Assembly: GCF_000189635.1 (NCBI RefSeq)
Contig: NW_002476507.1
Location: forward strand, 806,001 to 870,000
Direction: 5' to 3'
From: Tetrahymena thermophila SB210
Lineage: Eukaryota; Ciliophora; Oligohymenophorea; Hymenostomatida; Tetrahymenidae
DNA length: 64,000 nucleotides
A program made the position numbers and the translations under genes. Of the stretch, positions 47,870-61,823 are shown one piece after another (the stretch's first letter is position 1; each line of letters opens with the position of its first letter). The notes beneath the pieces were generated by a model. That model worked only from the letters and a program-made list of their open reading frames with translations, was not told the DNA's origin and did not search any database.

Positions 47870-48774
47870 TCAATCTTAATCAACTTGGTTATCATTTTCA
47901 TCCTCTTCTTCTTCCATTTCATCCTATTTTTCTAATTTACTTTAAGCCTTAACTACTTCAATATCGACTCCTGAAAGTACTTGTTAATATTATTCTTTAT
48001 TTAAAACATTTCTATTTTACAGCTTAGCTTTTTTACCAATATTTATGATACCTAAATACCCTTTACTGTCAGGCTTTTATGAAATCAAAATAAATTTAAT
48101 AAATTTTATTAGCTATAAATTTTACATATTCAGTAATCCATTAGGGATTGGTAAATAAGTTATCGTTTAATTCAATTATATTTCCATCTATAACACCTTT
48201 AACTTAATAAACACTTCCATCATCACAAAATATTTCTCCAATAGTTTTATCTGGAGTAGACTTAATTCCTCCCTCTAAACAAATAAGAAAAATTTATTTA
48301 CTAATTTTTTGCATTTAAAATCATAAAAAACCATTTTAAGCAAATTTGCTCAATTTAAATTATTTTTTTTTATTAAAAATTTACTTTTCTTTTTGCCTTT
48401 AACAAGTTTTTGCATATCTCCTGAGTAGACTTTATCATAAGATACCTTTGTAATAGTCTTTTTGTTAGCAATAATGTCATGCTCGGGAGCTAATCCTATT
48501 AAGCAAAGCCTTTATTAGAAAAAATAATACATTAAAGATATTGCTTTGCTCAAATTTAGATAAAGTACTTATTTGTATGCTAAAATGCATATTAATTCAA
48601 ACATTGCTTAGATTCATTTGTATATACTTTATAAAAACGAACAAAATATCTATCAACGTAATTTGAAATTTTTGTTAAAGTTGTAATTGGAATCATAATT
48701 TCTTCATCATCAGCTTCTTATTAAGCTCCTTAGTTTTAGTTTGACGATTATGCCTTATTATCCTACTAATCCAT
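47870..48774 (-). CDS. ABITRAM (Simiate/FAM206) homologue
   Basis: Four or five exons, ATG at 48774 (MDQQDNKAQSSNQNQGAQQE), TGA at 47870. The diagnostic segments match human ABITRAM in order: YVDRYFVRFYK (human LVDRYFTRWYK); FCLIGLAPEHDIIANKKTIT with KVSYD (human ICVITLAESHPVLQSGKTIK); GEIFCDDGSVYQVKGVIDGN then IIELNDNLFTNP (human [28 protein letters not shown]); and SKGYLGIINIGKKAKL then NVLNKEQYQQVLSG (human TEGYIAVVLPK, LTQKQYEEV). The C-terminus is an acidic tail not found in the human protein. ABITRAM has a biotin/lipoyl-like beta fold and has been linked to actin binding and transcription in neurons, but its ancestral role is not settled. Only 174 bases separate its stop from that of the convergent TRIM-like gene. 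Confidence 0.88.
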
Positions 48775-49194
48775 TAAATTATTAATTTTTAAATAATATT
48801 TATTATATTTAACCTTGATAATTAATTAATCAATGTAAAGTCTAAAATATGTAATAAATAATATCTTAATTTTATTAAATTACAAACAAATTTCAAAAGT
48901 ATCTTGTCAAAGTTTAAAGTGTATACTTCTTACTAAATTATATCATAACATATTAGTCTCTTAAATAAGATTTATAATATTTTATTAAACACATCAAACA
49001 AATTTATAATTAAATAATAATATTTATTCTAAAACAAATAAATAATAATGCAATAGATTTTGATATAATTCTTCATTAAAAATCAAATAAAGCTCATAAT
49101 TCTTGTTTTTTTTATTATTTTATTTGAGCTTAAAATAGCTCAATATAAAAGTTTATTTTTAATAATTAAACATACAAAATATTTTAAAATGTAT
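48775..49194. other. Intergenic region between ABITRAM and the calcium channel gene
   Basis: AT-rich spacer, promoter side of the ABITRAM homologue and 3' flank of the IP3R-like gene. Nothing else recognised. Confidence 0.5.
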
Positions 49195-52100
49195 TCATGC
49201 ATTTATATTTTCTAATTTATTATTTATTATTGTAATTTGATTTGAAATTTTTTCTAATTTTTTTTCAAGCATTTTCTCCTTTTCCTCCTTCAAGTTAATA
49301 TAATTATAAAAAATAATTAATATAGTTTATCTAAGTAGATTATTTACATTTTAAATGCCTATATGTGATCCTTCTATGTTAGCTCTGCTAACAGGGAACC
49401 ACTGTATTTTAGTTTCTTCGTTGCTAACACACCATCTTACATAACTTTCAAGACCTGTGCACTCAGTAGGTGGCTTTTTATTTTTATGAATTATAAATAG
49501 ATAGTTTAAGATAATAAGTTTACCTTGTTTTATATGTAAGCTATGTAAAAGATATAACACCATTGATTATGCTGATTTTTAACATGAAAATCAAATCCCT
49601 ATTTTTTTATGTTTGTATTTTATTAGTGAATTAATATTTTTTAATATTTACTTGAAATGCGTTATCTCCCTATTTATCTAATGATTCTCTGTCTCTTCCA
49701 CATATAAAGCAGTAAGTTTCCATTTCTCTCACTCTCTCCTCTTATTCTTCACGAATAAGAGCAAATGTATCAATAATTAAACCTTAAATAATTTATAAGA
49801 TCAAAACTGTTATTACAAAAGCATACAAGAAATCCACTAAAATTTTAATGCTAGGACTCCAACTTGAGGAGGAATATTCTGTCAAGTAATTCAAAAAAAA
49901 ATGAATATAAATATTTATTTAATTAATATTTATTTACATCCTAAATCATTTCCTAGAAAACCAGCATTTACTTTAAATGTTAAATCTAAAATCATAAATG
50001 TACAATTTGCTAACGTTGTACATGGCTAATATTCATCATAATAATTGTAATAGTATACAAGTGCAAAGCAATAAGTTAGAATAACCCATATAAACAATAT
50101 TACTAGCAACTATTGCCATGTTTTTAGCACTGATTAAATAATAGATTTAGCAGATGGTAGTCTTTTTATACAATAATTTATGAAAATAAATTTAAAAAGG
50201 AAAAATTTACTTTCTGAAAATATCTACTAAAAGGACGACAGAGAAGATTGGATTAAATATACCTAAAATAGCCAGCATAGATTAGCAAAGATAATATATG
50301 ATGTAAAAATCTATGAAGATAAACTTAGAATAAATATACAGTTTGTAAAGATAAACTTATAACCAATTTTTTTATGCTCTAATCCCTTCAGTTTCTTTAA
50401 GGTGTTTTTTTGCCTTTTTAAATTTGAGCATAATGACTTTAAATGTAAAGAAGATAGCAAGCATTCCTCCTAAAGCAACCTAAATATGAAACAATTTAAA
50501 AAATAAATAATTTACAAATAAAAAACTCACTTAAGCAATCTAGCAAGCAAATAGTATTTTGTTGCTAATCTAATTTGAGCCATCAGTGACACCACTATCT
50601 ATTTAAAAGGAATGGTCTTAAACAGTTATTAGAATCAAAATATTTTGAGTCAATGCCTTTTATTTTTTAAATACACTTTAAAGATAGTCCTTCAAATAAA
50701 AAATTTACCAAGTAAAATGATATGTTTTGAAAGAACTCAAAATTTTTAGCAACGTAAATAAATAAAAAGAGTTTTTCATACTATTTCATCATACTAATTT
50801 TTTAATAATTAATTATAACTTAGTTATTTCTTTTTCTACATAAAAACCTAACAAATTACCTGTATTCGTTTTGTAGCTAATCTAATATATCATCACTGTA
50901 TTACATCAAATCTCTAAGCTTAGAATTGATAGACATTCTATTAACTTTTTCTTGAAACTAATCTTTTGTGGTGTCTGTTAAGTACTCACAGTATGGTAGT
51001 TTAGGAAAATAAACAGGATAAAGCTTTTCTTCTCTCAAAATTTCTATCCTACATACATACTTTTTGAAAAAATCAAGAGCCTATTAATTAAGTTCTTAAG
51101 ACAGTTCTACATTCCTTCTAAAAGATGTTTCGTTTTCTCTTAAAATATTCTGCAAAAATAGTCGTTCTAAAAAAACATAAAATTTTTAGCTAAAAAATAC
51201 AAATTATTTATTAAATTTTACTTATTCCTCTAAATATAGGCTTGAAAAACTCTCTCTAAGTTCCAAAAACATCCTTGATAAAAGTATCTTGATATAATAC
51301 ATATTTTTTTATAATATAATTAATTTATTAAAATTAATTATTTATTTACCTTCATCGTCTTCCTCTTCTTAATTTAGTTCACCACTGCTTAAATATTCTT
51401 ATTCATATTTACTTATCAGATTAAATATTTTAAATCCACTTTCTATCACAGTTATTTTTTGTGTTTTAATATCTTCTGGTTCTAGCTCTGTAATCTTATG
51501 AGTTAAACTCTATAAGTTTTTAAAAAAAATTGAATAAATATCTTTATTATTTAGGAAAATTACTTCATCAAATAGTTCCATGTTATATTGACATTTGTGC
51601 TCTACTTTAAAATTGGAATATACTTATAATAGATTTAGCTTTAAATATTCAATAGGAATAATAGACATCATTTTCTTTAAAATTGTATTATTAGTGTTTC
51701 CTTCCAGCATACTTTCTATCGTTTAAAAACATTTAAATTTAACCCTACTAACCATCCAGGTTTCAAAATCTTAATGCATTTTAAACGATTTTGTGAATTT
51801 AGAAGCAAACGTCTCACTTAATTCATTTAAAACTTTTTATTTAAAAAATTAATCATTTTACAAATTATATGCTTTAATTTTTTTTACATTAAACTAGCTC
51901 TTTTTCAATCTTTTTCTTTTCTATTTGCTGCAATTTGTAAAAGAACTGTTATGTTTGTTATATTTAGTTTAGACTATTGAAATTGCTCTAATTATTATAG
52001 TTGAAATTCTGTGATAAATATTCATCTTCATCTTAGTTTAAGTTTTCAATGTCATTCTAGCTTACTCTATCATCCATCTTTTAATTTAAATATTTCATTA

Positions 52101-55100
52101 TTTTTTAAAAATTAAAATTATTATTTAACTGATAGGATATCATAAACTAGCTCAATAAAGTTCTCTTCAGTTAAAGCTATTTAATTTTCATAACAAGGTC
52201 CTTAAATCATTTCTATTAATGTGTCAAAACATTGAATAATCGTAGAAATGTTCTTTCTATTAACATTAAGAGTATTTTGATACAACTACTTCTTTTTTAA
52301 CACTGCAGAGAGATATTAAAGTATTAACTTTAGTATATCTACATTTTACCTTGAATTTTTTTGATGCCTGAGCCAAAGCTATTAATTAAATAAACTCAAA
52401 ATTAACAAAAATATAAATCTAAGCAAGTTAATTTACTTAGAGAGATGTGTTGTGATTTTCACAAAGCAATTGTAAAAATCTAAAAATAGTTTTTACACTA
52501 AAAAATCTACTTTTTCTAGTGTAGCAATATTTAATATTTTTGAATGCTTTCTAAATTGTTTTTAAATAATCTTCATTCACTTAAATAGTATCTAAAATTT
52601 CTGTTTTGATAATTTCATTGATCAAAAGGAAAAATTTAGAACTAGAGGAGTTTTGACTGAAAAATACATAAAAACTTTGCTGTACTTCTCCATTCCCTCC
52701 ATCAAGAAGTTAATTAAAGAAATCAATTATTACAAAGAAAAATAATTTATGCTACGAATCAACTAGTTTAAAATTTTTACTGCAAATTAATTCCATAATT
52801 GAAGAAACCTTATGAAAAAAAATAAAAATTTATTTAAATGAGAAAAATAATTTACAAAAATAAATTTACTATCAAAGATTGTTTGTTGATCATATTTTGC
52901 ATTTTAGTTTTTTCGTTTTCATCAGATACACTTTATAGGATATCTTTGCAAAGCTTTATATATTCTATAATTATTTTTAGATTTTTTTGCTCATATTCTA
53001 AGTGTGATTCAAAATTTTAATCAATATATTGTAAGCATTTTTGTGAGCCATCAATGATAAAACTACAGAATTTCCATATCATTTCTATATTTTTTCATTT
53101 TAAGGAATTGTTAAAATGTTTAGATTAGCATAAAATGAATTACCTTATGATGGCTTCTTTTTATTTTAAAAGTATTCAGGATATTTATCTAAATTTTTTA
53201 AGAATTCTATAAAATCTTATCTTTCTTGTTTAATGGATTATTCAAGCTATAAAATAAATTTAAAATTAATTTATAAAAATTTATTTTTTTATTACTTTCT
53301 CAGATATAATTAAATTCAGCAACGATTTTCTTTCTTAATTGTCATTACTACTTCTTCTTAGGTTAAGAATATTTGATAGAGGAGTAATTTTCAAAATATT
53401 ATGTGATTTTTATGAGATTCCTGATTAAAATTTTTGGAAACTTGATTCTTCCATAATTTTTTGAATTCTTTGTCTAAAGTACTTTTAATCTCTAAATAAT
53501 ATAAAAATTTTAAATAATAAGATTTAATGATTCATATTTTTTATTATTACGGTTATAGTTATTCTTAATGGAATAAAGAAATCAGCTGTTAAAAATCCCT
53601 CTTAGGCTATTAAACAGGATCTGAAGGATCTTCAGGATTCATCTCTTACAAAATAGTAAATCCATTAAAATTGTTGCTTGTTTTATACAATCTAAGAATA
53701 ATGTTTTAAATATTAGGGATGTTTTCTATTGTTTCCCAATCAAGATCAAAAACTAATTCGAGTAAATTATTTAAAAGCTAATATATTTTGGAATCTTTTT
53801 CTTTTTGTTCTGTATGATTATTGCAAGCATTAAATAAAAATGGAATTAAATCTTCTAATATGTATCCGACATATGTTTTCATACTAAAGTCATATTCTAT
53901 ATTTAATAAATAATTTTTCAAAGATAAATATCTTAAATGTGTAAGAAGAAATATACCTCTAATTATTTAGTTGTATTTGCTTATAATTTGCTCATCAGAA
54001 AAATCATCAGAATTTTCTTTAGGTTTTTTTTATTTTTTGTTTTCTGTTTTAATTACTTTGAACTGAGAATCTTATCCAAACCTACCTTGTTTCTTTTTTC
54101 TTTAAATGTAATTTGTCAATTTATTCTACTCTCTTTCAACAAAAACCTTAAAATTTTCTATTTTGTTGTAATTAGATTTGTCATATCCACCAAAATAAAG
54201 ATTCTACATTAATCTCATAACTTAGCACTATTAAATAAAAGTGTAAATAGTTAAAATTAATTTAAATTTCTTAATAAGATTTATAAAAAATAAGGTAATT
54301 TAATAGCTTATATGAATGTTTACCTTCAAAAAAGTGTTTAAATTCAACTTTAGTTTAGGTTTGACATTTTCAGTAAAATCATCTTTTTTCTTTATTATTT
54401 TCCATAAATATTCAAAATTCAAATCTTTTCTTAACAAGTTTTTCAAAAACTAGCTCTTTCCTGGTATTTCCTCTAAAATAATATTAAAGAGTTCGAATAA
54501 CTTTGAGTGGTAAAGGTATGGATATTTTCTTTTGCTGATATCGATCTAGTTTTATTAAAATTAATTTATAGAAACTATCTTTAAAGTATATTACCTTTAA
54601 ATCTAATTCATTATCCACTGTGTTTTTCATTTAAGTGTCAACAAACCCATCACTGGCCTCCTCATTTTCAACAATTTCTAACTTTTCTCTCATACAAAGA
54701 GCAGCTTGTAAACTCTTTTAGTATTCTTTAAAAGAGTTTAGAATGATTTCTACAATTTTCTTTTTCAAGTGAGGTTCTTCTGTATTAACCAGACTGATCA
54801 TGTATATTACATATTTAGGATGGTAATTACCTTAAATAATCTTTTAAAAATTACTTTAATCAAATTTAAAAGAAATAATGTTAAATTACTTTTTAAACAA
54901 GAGCATCTACAAACTGCTGATTCAGCTTCTGTAGGTTTTTGGTATTTTCTTTATAGATTTCTACAATTAAAGGAAGCTAGCCAACTTCTATTTGAAAGAC
55001 ATACTAAAGAAAGGTATTTATATGCTTAAACAAGGATTTTTTACCTTAGATATTATCTTAACAAAATAGACGGAGAAGTCTAAAAGTAAGTGAGAAAAGA

Positions 55101-58100
55101 GCTAAAAAATAATCATTTTTTAATTTTAAGTTGTCTTAATCATCTCTAGGGGTGTTTATATCTTTTTATTCAATAAATCCTTTATTATTTTCAATATAAA
55201 AGAAATTTGTTTTCAAGAACACTATCAATGTTTCATGAATTTGCAATTTTTCCATCATCATTTATCTATTATTTTATGATTTATTATATAAAATATTGTA
55301 TTAACTAAAGTATTTTTACCTATTTAAAGAAGGCTTTTTAAACTAAAAAGAGGTATCTATTTCTTCAAAAGATACATCTTCGTCCAATAAATTTGATAGG
55401 CAATGAACAGACTTAATGTACTCTTAACCCATATAATAATACTCATAGTCTATTTTATTAAATTCTTCAGGTGAGTGTAACCAAATTTCACTTGTATCAC
55501 TAAAAAGTTTTAAATTATTGCCAAATTTTTTAAGCAGCTCATAAGCCATAGCATCTTACTCATTAGATATCAAAAGTACTTTTCTTAGCGATTTAGATAT
55601 GATTTATTTTTAATTTAAGTGATAATGTAGCAATTTTAAACAATAAAATGAATGATTATAGTCATTTGTTTCAAGTATTTAAGTCAGAATCATAACTATC
55701 AAGGGCTTTTTTAGAATGAAAAAAATAAAAATTAATCTTAAAAGAATTTTTTTCATAACAAAATTAAACCTTCTGCATTCTTTCATCTTTTTCTGAATTG
55801 GTATTACTATTTTCTTGTATTGTGATTTGCTTTTCAAAATCACTTTAACTAGATTTATTGCTGGTGCTCTGCAAGTAGTCTTCTAAACTTTACCTAGGAA
55901 ATTGCTATAACACGAATTCTTCTATCTAATTTAAAATAATTATTATTTGCAAAATTTTTTGATAGAAATAATAAAAACTATGTACTTTTTTTGGTGATTG
56001 TTACTAGTTTATCATTGCATTTAATATATTTTATAAATATTTTTCTTAATCAAATGAATAATATTGTAATAAAAATTTAACTATTTCTTTTCTAATTTTT
56101 ATTTCAATATGTTTTTCTTAGAATTAATACAATTCATCCTCTAATTCATTTTCGAGGTCTTCTTGTATAATCTCTTCATTATATTAATCATCTTAATTAT
56201 TGTTTACATTAGTATCAACATTTTTTTTGTTTTATTTTAATGAAAGTAAGCTAGATTTGAGACGATTTAGTTACAATTAGGTTATATATTGGTTATTTAT
56301 TTGTTAAAAATTTGAGTATTTATTTCTATATAGATCTCTCTTCTTCTTTTTTTCTTTTACTTCTTCAAACAGTGTTTGCATGACATTAATAATATATTCT
56401 CCATTTCTATCTTTTTATGATGCTTTATACGAATCTCTGTTTTTAATAAAAATCAATTATAAATAATATTTTAGCCAAAGAATAAATTTACTTTTTTTTA
56501 GATTGCTTCATAGTTAAATTAGATTAAATTGAATATTCTAAAATATTCATTAATTAACCCACTAATTAGCTAAAATCTGAAGATAACTTCTCACTTTAAC
56601 TCTTTTAACTATTGCTAAAATCTTTTGAGACACTTTTTTTAATTGGATCTATATCAATAACTTTGTCGTCTTTACTAAAGTTGTTTTTCAACTTGCTCAA
56701 AATATCTAATCCAAAACGAGATTTTTAATTTAACAAATTCATTTTTCTTTCAATTTTAAAAACTTCGAAACTCAATAACTTTCTTAAAATTTTGATATTG
56801 GAATAGAGCAATGTATTCAAACCTTATTTCCTGAATTGTTTGATTTCTATCTTTAAAAAATAATCAATCAAATATTATTTGATTTATTTCATTTCTTCGG
56901 GTGATACTGAATCTATTTTATTATTAAAACTTCAATTTAAATAATATTTTTATGAAATGTTTGTTATTTACCTTCTTCATTTAAAATATCATCTTTTAAG
57001 TTAAAAGCTGCTTTTTAAAGGTAATTTGAAAAATCTGTCATCTCTATATGTGTGTTTTACTTTTTAATAGAGTCCTTTAAATCTTCTCTATCATTATCTT
57101 TGATTGAAAGTGACTTTAAAATATTTTGAGGAGTTTCATTATTAAGGAATGTATTATTGTTGATTGAAATTAGCTTAGAATTATCAAGTTAATTTAATTA
57201 ATCTATTGTATTATTCAATTAAGGATATATCTAAATCACATTTTTTGTTGAAATATTTTATTTAAATTTAAATGCTTAATCTTTTTGAGATTAGTTTTCA
57301 TTTTAAATTGAGTTAACCATAGGATAATTTTTATTAAACTCTTTCATATTATCATCAGAAGAATTTTGGAGAGTAATAAATTAAGTTTTATAAACTAAAT
57401 TAGGACAAGACCTTTGATTACGAGGTTTGGAATCAACATGGAGTCTAAGAAGTAAATTAATAAACTCAGCTATAAGACTATTCACTAATTCCATATTATC
57501 AACAGAAATATTACCAAATGACCTCGCTTATTTTAATTATTTTTCATTCTGACTGTTTAAGCTTTCTTAGCTTTAATAACTTAAAATATATTTTAAAAGG
57601 GAAGAAGTAGGAAATAGCTCCTTTAACATTCTTTTGGCATAGTAATTTCTTCCATAACATAAATTAGAATATAAATTTATTTAAATTTTTAAAAATTAAA
57701 TAAATTAAGCATCTTTTTTAAGATCGTAGTCAACTAAAACTTCACTAAGCTCTTTGTATTAAAATCCCTTTTCACCGTAAATTTAAAGAAACAGCTCACC
57801 TTAATCACGCCTAACAGAAAAAATAAAAAAATGAATCTTTATTTATAACATTCATAAAAAATATTTTACAATTCAATAGGTATAATAAATTATTCTCTTT
57901 CTGATCTTTCGTCTTTACATTTTTCAACCAGATTTGAAATAAGCATCTAATTTATGGTAATACCACTTTTATTGGATTTCGTGATAGTATTTAAAAAATT
58001 CAGCATTTCAGTAAAATAGTATTTATTTTCAGTCATCAATCCAATTACCTTTTTTATATTTTATTTTGAATTTTATCAAGACAATTTATAATTAAATAAT

Positions 58101-61100
58101 TACAGAGTATTTTTCCATGAAGAAATGTACTATTGTCTTTTAACTAACAAGACTGTTTATAGGCATATTAACTTTTTTGCTAGATAATTATCTTATCATG
58201 CTAAATCTATGATTTTTGTTTGATCTAGAGGATTTGCCTCTGTTTAAAGCCAGTTATAGTATTCTTGGTAAGGCTTTAGTTGGAGAAAAAGATCCGTTAT
58301 CTTTATCTTTAATAAGTTAAGGCAGCTAATTAAATTAGGAAAAGTGAGGATGATTAGGATTATTTTCATCACAGTGAGAGACTACTGTATCTTTATGCAA
58401 TTATAAAAGAAGCTACTCATTTCCATTAAGAATGTACCTCATACACCTTTCAGCACCAAATTCTAACCCAATATGACTTGCATAAATGTTAAAATATCTG
58501 TATGCTTCTTATTAATTTATATGGTTATCCTTGCATATTAATGTAATACAACTGTAACATAGTTGGCATAATTCTTTAAACAATTTTTTATTCTTGATTA
58601 TGTTGGCCTCCTAAAATAATATTTTATGAATTTAAAAATAAATTTAGATCAAAGTAAATTATATAATGAATGTACTTGAGCTTGTAATTTACTCCCATCA
58701 CTGCATTTTTAATTCAGAACTGATGGTCTACTAAGAATTCCATCAATTGTCAAAGTATTTTACTATTTATATAGTTTTTCAATTAATTTTAATGAAGATA
58801 AAATTAATTTCATTTACTTTTTTCTATAGCTTAGTACCCTTTTCATGTTTACTTTAATAAATACTCCTTAATTCTGAATCAGTTTTAATAAATAATTCCT
58901 CAAGGATATTTGTGAGAAGCTTAATGAATCCTTATTCTTTTAGTAATCTTTATCTGAAAGAAATCGGATTATTTAATATATTTTTATTTGGGAGAACACT
59001 CTACCTAAGATCAGAGTTGTTAAAATTTTAATCATTAGTACAAAATACTTTTATTTCTTATAAACACTTTTTTAATATTAATAGTGAAGTTTTACTAGCA
59101 GAATCTAAAGTAGAAAGTTTTTCACCCTTCATTTTTACAGCTTCATTAGTCTTATTTGAATTTAAAAATAAATCAGTTTACTTTACATTCAAGTTTTTAT
59201 TTTAAAATTTTAATTCTTACTTTCTTTAAAAACTTAGCATTACATTATATGATTGGCAAACAGCTTCTTAAAAAATGAGTTTCCCAAACTTCCATATCAG
59301 TAGCCTTAAAAAATCGAAATACATCACTCTAATTATCTATTAAAAGGCATTTAACAATATTCAAATTAAATATTATTTTTACTCTCTGATCTAATTGAAG
59401 GATAGCCATTCCTATTTTCCTCATCAAGTTCGTGTGCAAATATCGATTTAATATATTTCCCTGTCTTTATACTTCTTAAATTGAAAAAATTTATATAAGA
59501 AGGTGCTATATCTTTTGTTTTTCCTTTGTACTCCAAACAGAATTCCTTAAATTAAAAATATTTGTATGAAAAATTATTTTTTAAATGAATTCAATGGTAT
59601 TTTCACAATAAAAGTAAAATTAAAATACTGTCCATTCATTAGGATCTTACTAAAGTGTTACAATAAACTCTTCTTCTTTCATTATTGAAAATTATTATTT
59701 CTTGATAATATCTTTGCCTATAGGCATGACAGCTAAGTATTTTCCGTTCCTAAGAGTTCTAAGCCTGATTTTATCATCGAAACCCAAGATACCTCCCTAA
59801 ATTAATATTAAAATTTAAACATTAAATAGTTAATTATCTATAAGATACCTTATTTTTTCCAACATTTTCTATTTTCCACAATCCTAAAGTACTTTTCTGA
59901 AAAGTATCTTATGCTTTTTCAAAATAAATGCTGTTTCCTTCTTCCTAAGGTGATTTTTCAGCTCTAAAATTCATTAAAGAATAATTTTTTTTTAATTTTT
60001 CTGGAGTTTCTAAACGATCCATAATATTTTTTATGTAAAATTATTCAAAATCCTCAAATAGACATTCATAGGTTAGATATCCGTCGATTTCATATTAATA
60101 AAGCCAAACTATATCGCTATAAAAAATATATTTTTCTTTAAGGATTTATGAGTCAGTATATCTCTAAAATCTATTTTTAAAATTCACAAATTTATGTTAA
60201 AATGATAATATCAGTTTAATAAAGTCTAACTTAATGATAGTAGAGTGCTCATAAGACATAATAACATCGTTAATTTTTTGTTTATAGTGTAAATTATCTA
60301 AACTTTGTTCACTTGTTTATGATAAGTCATCATCAGTTATGGATTAACTCCAAAAAAGTGATGCTTGTTTTTCATCAAAATTGCACTTCAATATGATTTC
60401 ATCTCCGTAGTTAATTTTCTTAGTAATCTCGCTTTGATATTAATGAGCAGGCTAAATATAAAACAATGAATTTTCTGAAGGTATATCTTTAACTTCAACT
60501 CTTTTATTTTCAAATTTAAGAATAAAATAAATCTTCTCAATTTAAATTTTTTTATTAAAATAATTTTTTATTAACTATAAAAAAAGAAATTACGATAATG
60601 TATTTTCTTGATAAAAAATATGCTAAGAAACTGGTTTAAAAGATAAATATCTGGAGCTTAGTTAATGCTATAGCATAAATGGTTAACCATAAAAAATAGG
60701 CGAACCCTTTAATTTATTAAATTTTTCCATTTCAAGTCTAATTTCGTATTCTAGATTTTCTATGAAACTGATTAAAGCATCACTATCTCCTTTTTTTATG
60801 ATATATTTAATTATAGTTGTCATATTGAATTTAAATCCATTAAAAAGTTTGAAAGCTTAAAAAAGCGAATGGATAAATAAATTTAATTTTAAAAACCTTG
60901 AACATTTTTCAGCTTTAACTTATTTAAATTTAGTTCAGAAAGTTTATTAAGCAAATCTTAATTATAAGCAGGCATGACCACAAATAACCCATTTGAAAAA
61001 TCGATAGATGAATGCCTTATAGAGTGCGCAAAAATATATTTAATTACAAATCCATCAGAACATAAGAACTTTTCTTTATCATCTAAATCAGATTAATCCT

Positions 61101-61200
61101 ACAATTCTATGTAAATTACAGATCCATATTTTAGATCATTAGTTTCTTTAAAAGGATTTTTTGAAATATGCTGTTATATATTAGATTTCTGTTTATCCAT
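49195..61200 (-). CDS. IP3-receptor/ryanodine-receptor family calcium release channel
   Basis: The largest gene here: ATG at 61200, TGA at 49195, about 12 kb with many short introns, roughly 3,000 residues. N-terminal trefoil and MIR regions: LKYGSVIYIE, FLCSDGFVIKYI, SPIFYGQPFMLQHQLSSRYL (compare human YGQVIQLLHMKSNKYL), IRLRTLRNGKYLAVMPIGKD (about 59715-59780), NFFNLRSIKTGKYIKS, and DVFRFFKATDMEVWETHFL. The middle, about 52-59 kb, is a long helical region with RIH-type character (YILNGNEWQLLLQLHKDT). The C-terminal pore part holds CTTLANCTFMILDLTFK then VNAGFLGNDLG at about 49950-50030, then the last membrane helix VDFLYAFVITVLILQIIQGL followed by IIDTFALIREEQEERVREM. A zinc motif TYCFICGRDRESL, HVKNQHNQWCY and ECTGLESYVRW matches the IP3R C-terminus closely. 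The protein ends in a coiled coil. Such channels release Ca2+ from internal stores. Confidence 0.93.
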
Positions 61201-61823
61201 TTCAATCAAATAAGTTTAAGTTAAGTGTGTATTATGAGTATATGTAAGAATCAAACAAAATCAAAATTTTTTAATTTTATAATGATTTTTGTAAATAAAT
61301 TAGTAAAATTTTAAACATTTGGTTGGAAAAGATTGTTATTTAAAAAGATTCAAAACTAAAATCTAAATCTTAAAATTTAAATTACACTAAAATATTTGCA
61401 TATGTTGTTTGTAAAGTAAATGTAAACATTAAATATCATCCAAAAAATAAAAATCTTTATTAAAACATTCTAATATAAAATTTTTCAGAAATGATTTGTT
61501 ATATTTTATTTATGTTAATTTATATGAATAAAATCAGTTAAAAAATAAAAAAAAGTAACAAGCAATATTAAATTAGAATTTCATAGAATTAATTTTTTAA
61601 CACCAAATTTAATTTAATTAAGTTGTTTGTAAGCCTAAATATATAGATAAATAAATAAATAGATAGATAAAGCGATAGATAGATAGATAAATAGATAAAT
61701 AAATTGATAATAATATTAGATAAATAAATATATTTATATATTTTAAGACTATTACATTCATTTTTAAATAATTTTTGCTTGAAATAGTTTATTATTAATA
61801 CATTCATTAAACTTTCATCAGTA
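61201..61823. other. Intergenic region with GATA-type microsatellite
   Basis: Upstream of the calcium channel gene and downstream of pyruvate kinase. Apart from the tetranucleotide repeat at about 61642-61710, nothing recognised. A short ORF across the repeat is an artefact of simple sequence. Confidence 0.55.
61642..61710. repeat. TAGA/TAAA microsatellite
   Basis: Tandem TAGA and TAAA units, imperfect, about 17 in total. It is likely length-variable and has no coding meaning. Confidence 0.85.

Noticed and set aside
53937-54212. Standard-code + strand ORF resembling a membrane protein
   Set aside because: Antisense to the calcium channel exons; the hydrophobic look comes from reverse-complemented K/N/E-rich codons.
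24536-61200. Calcineurin B and the IP3R-like channel as a calcium-signalling gene cluster
   Set aside because: They are about 25 kb apart with unrelated genes between; ciliate genes are not grouped by function, so this is coincidence.
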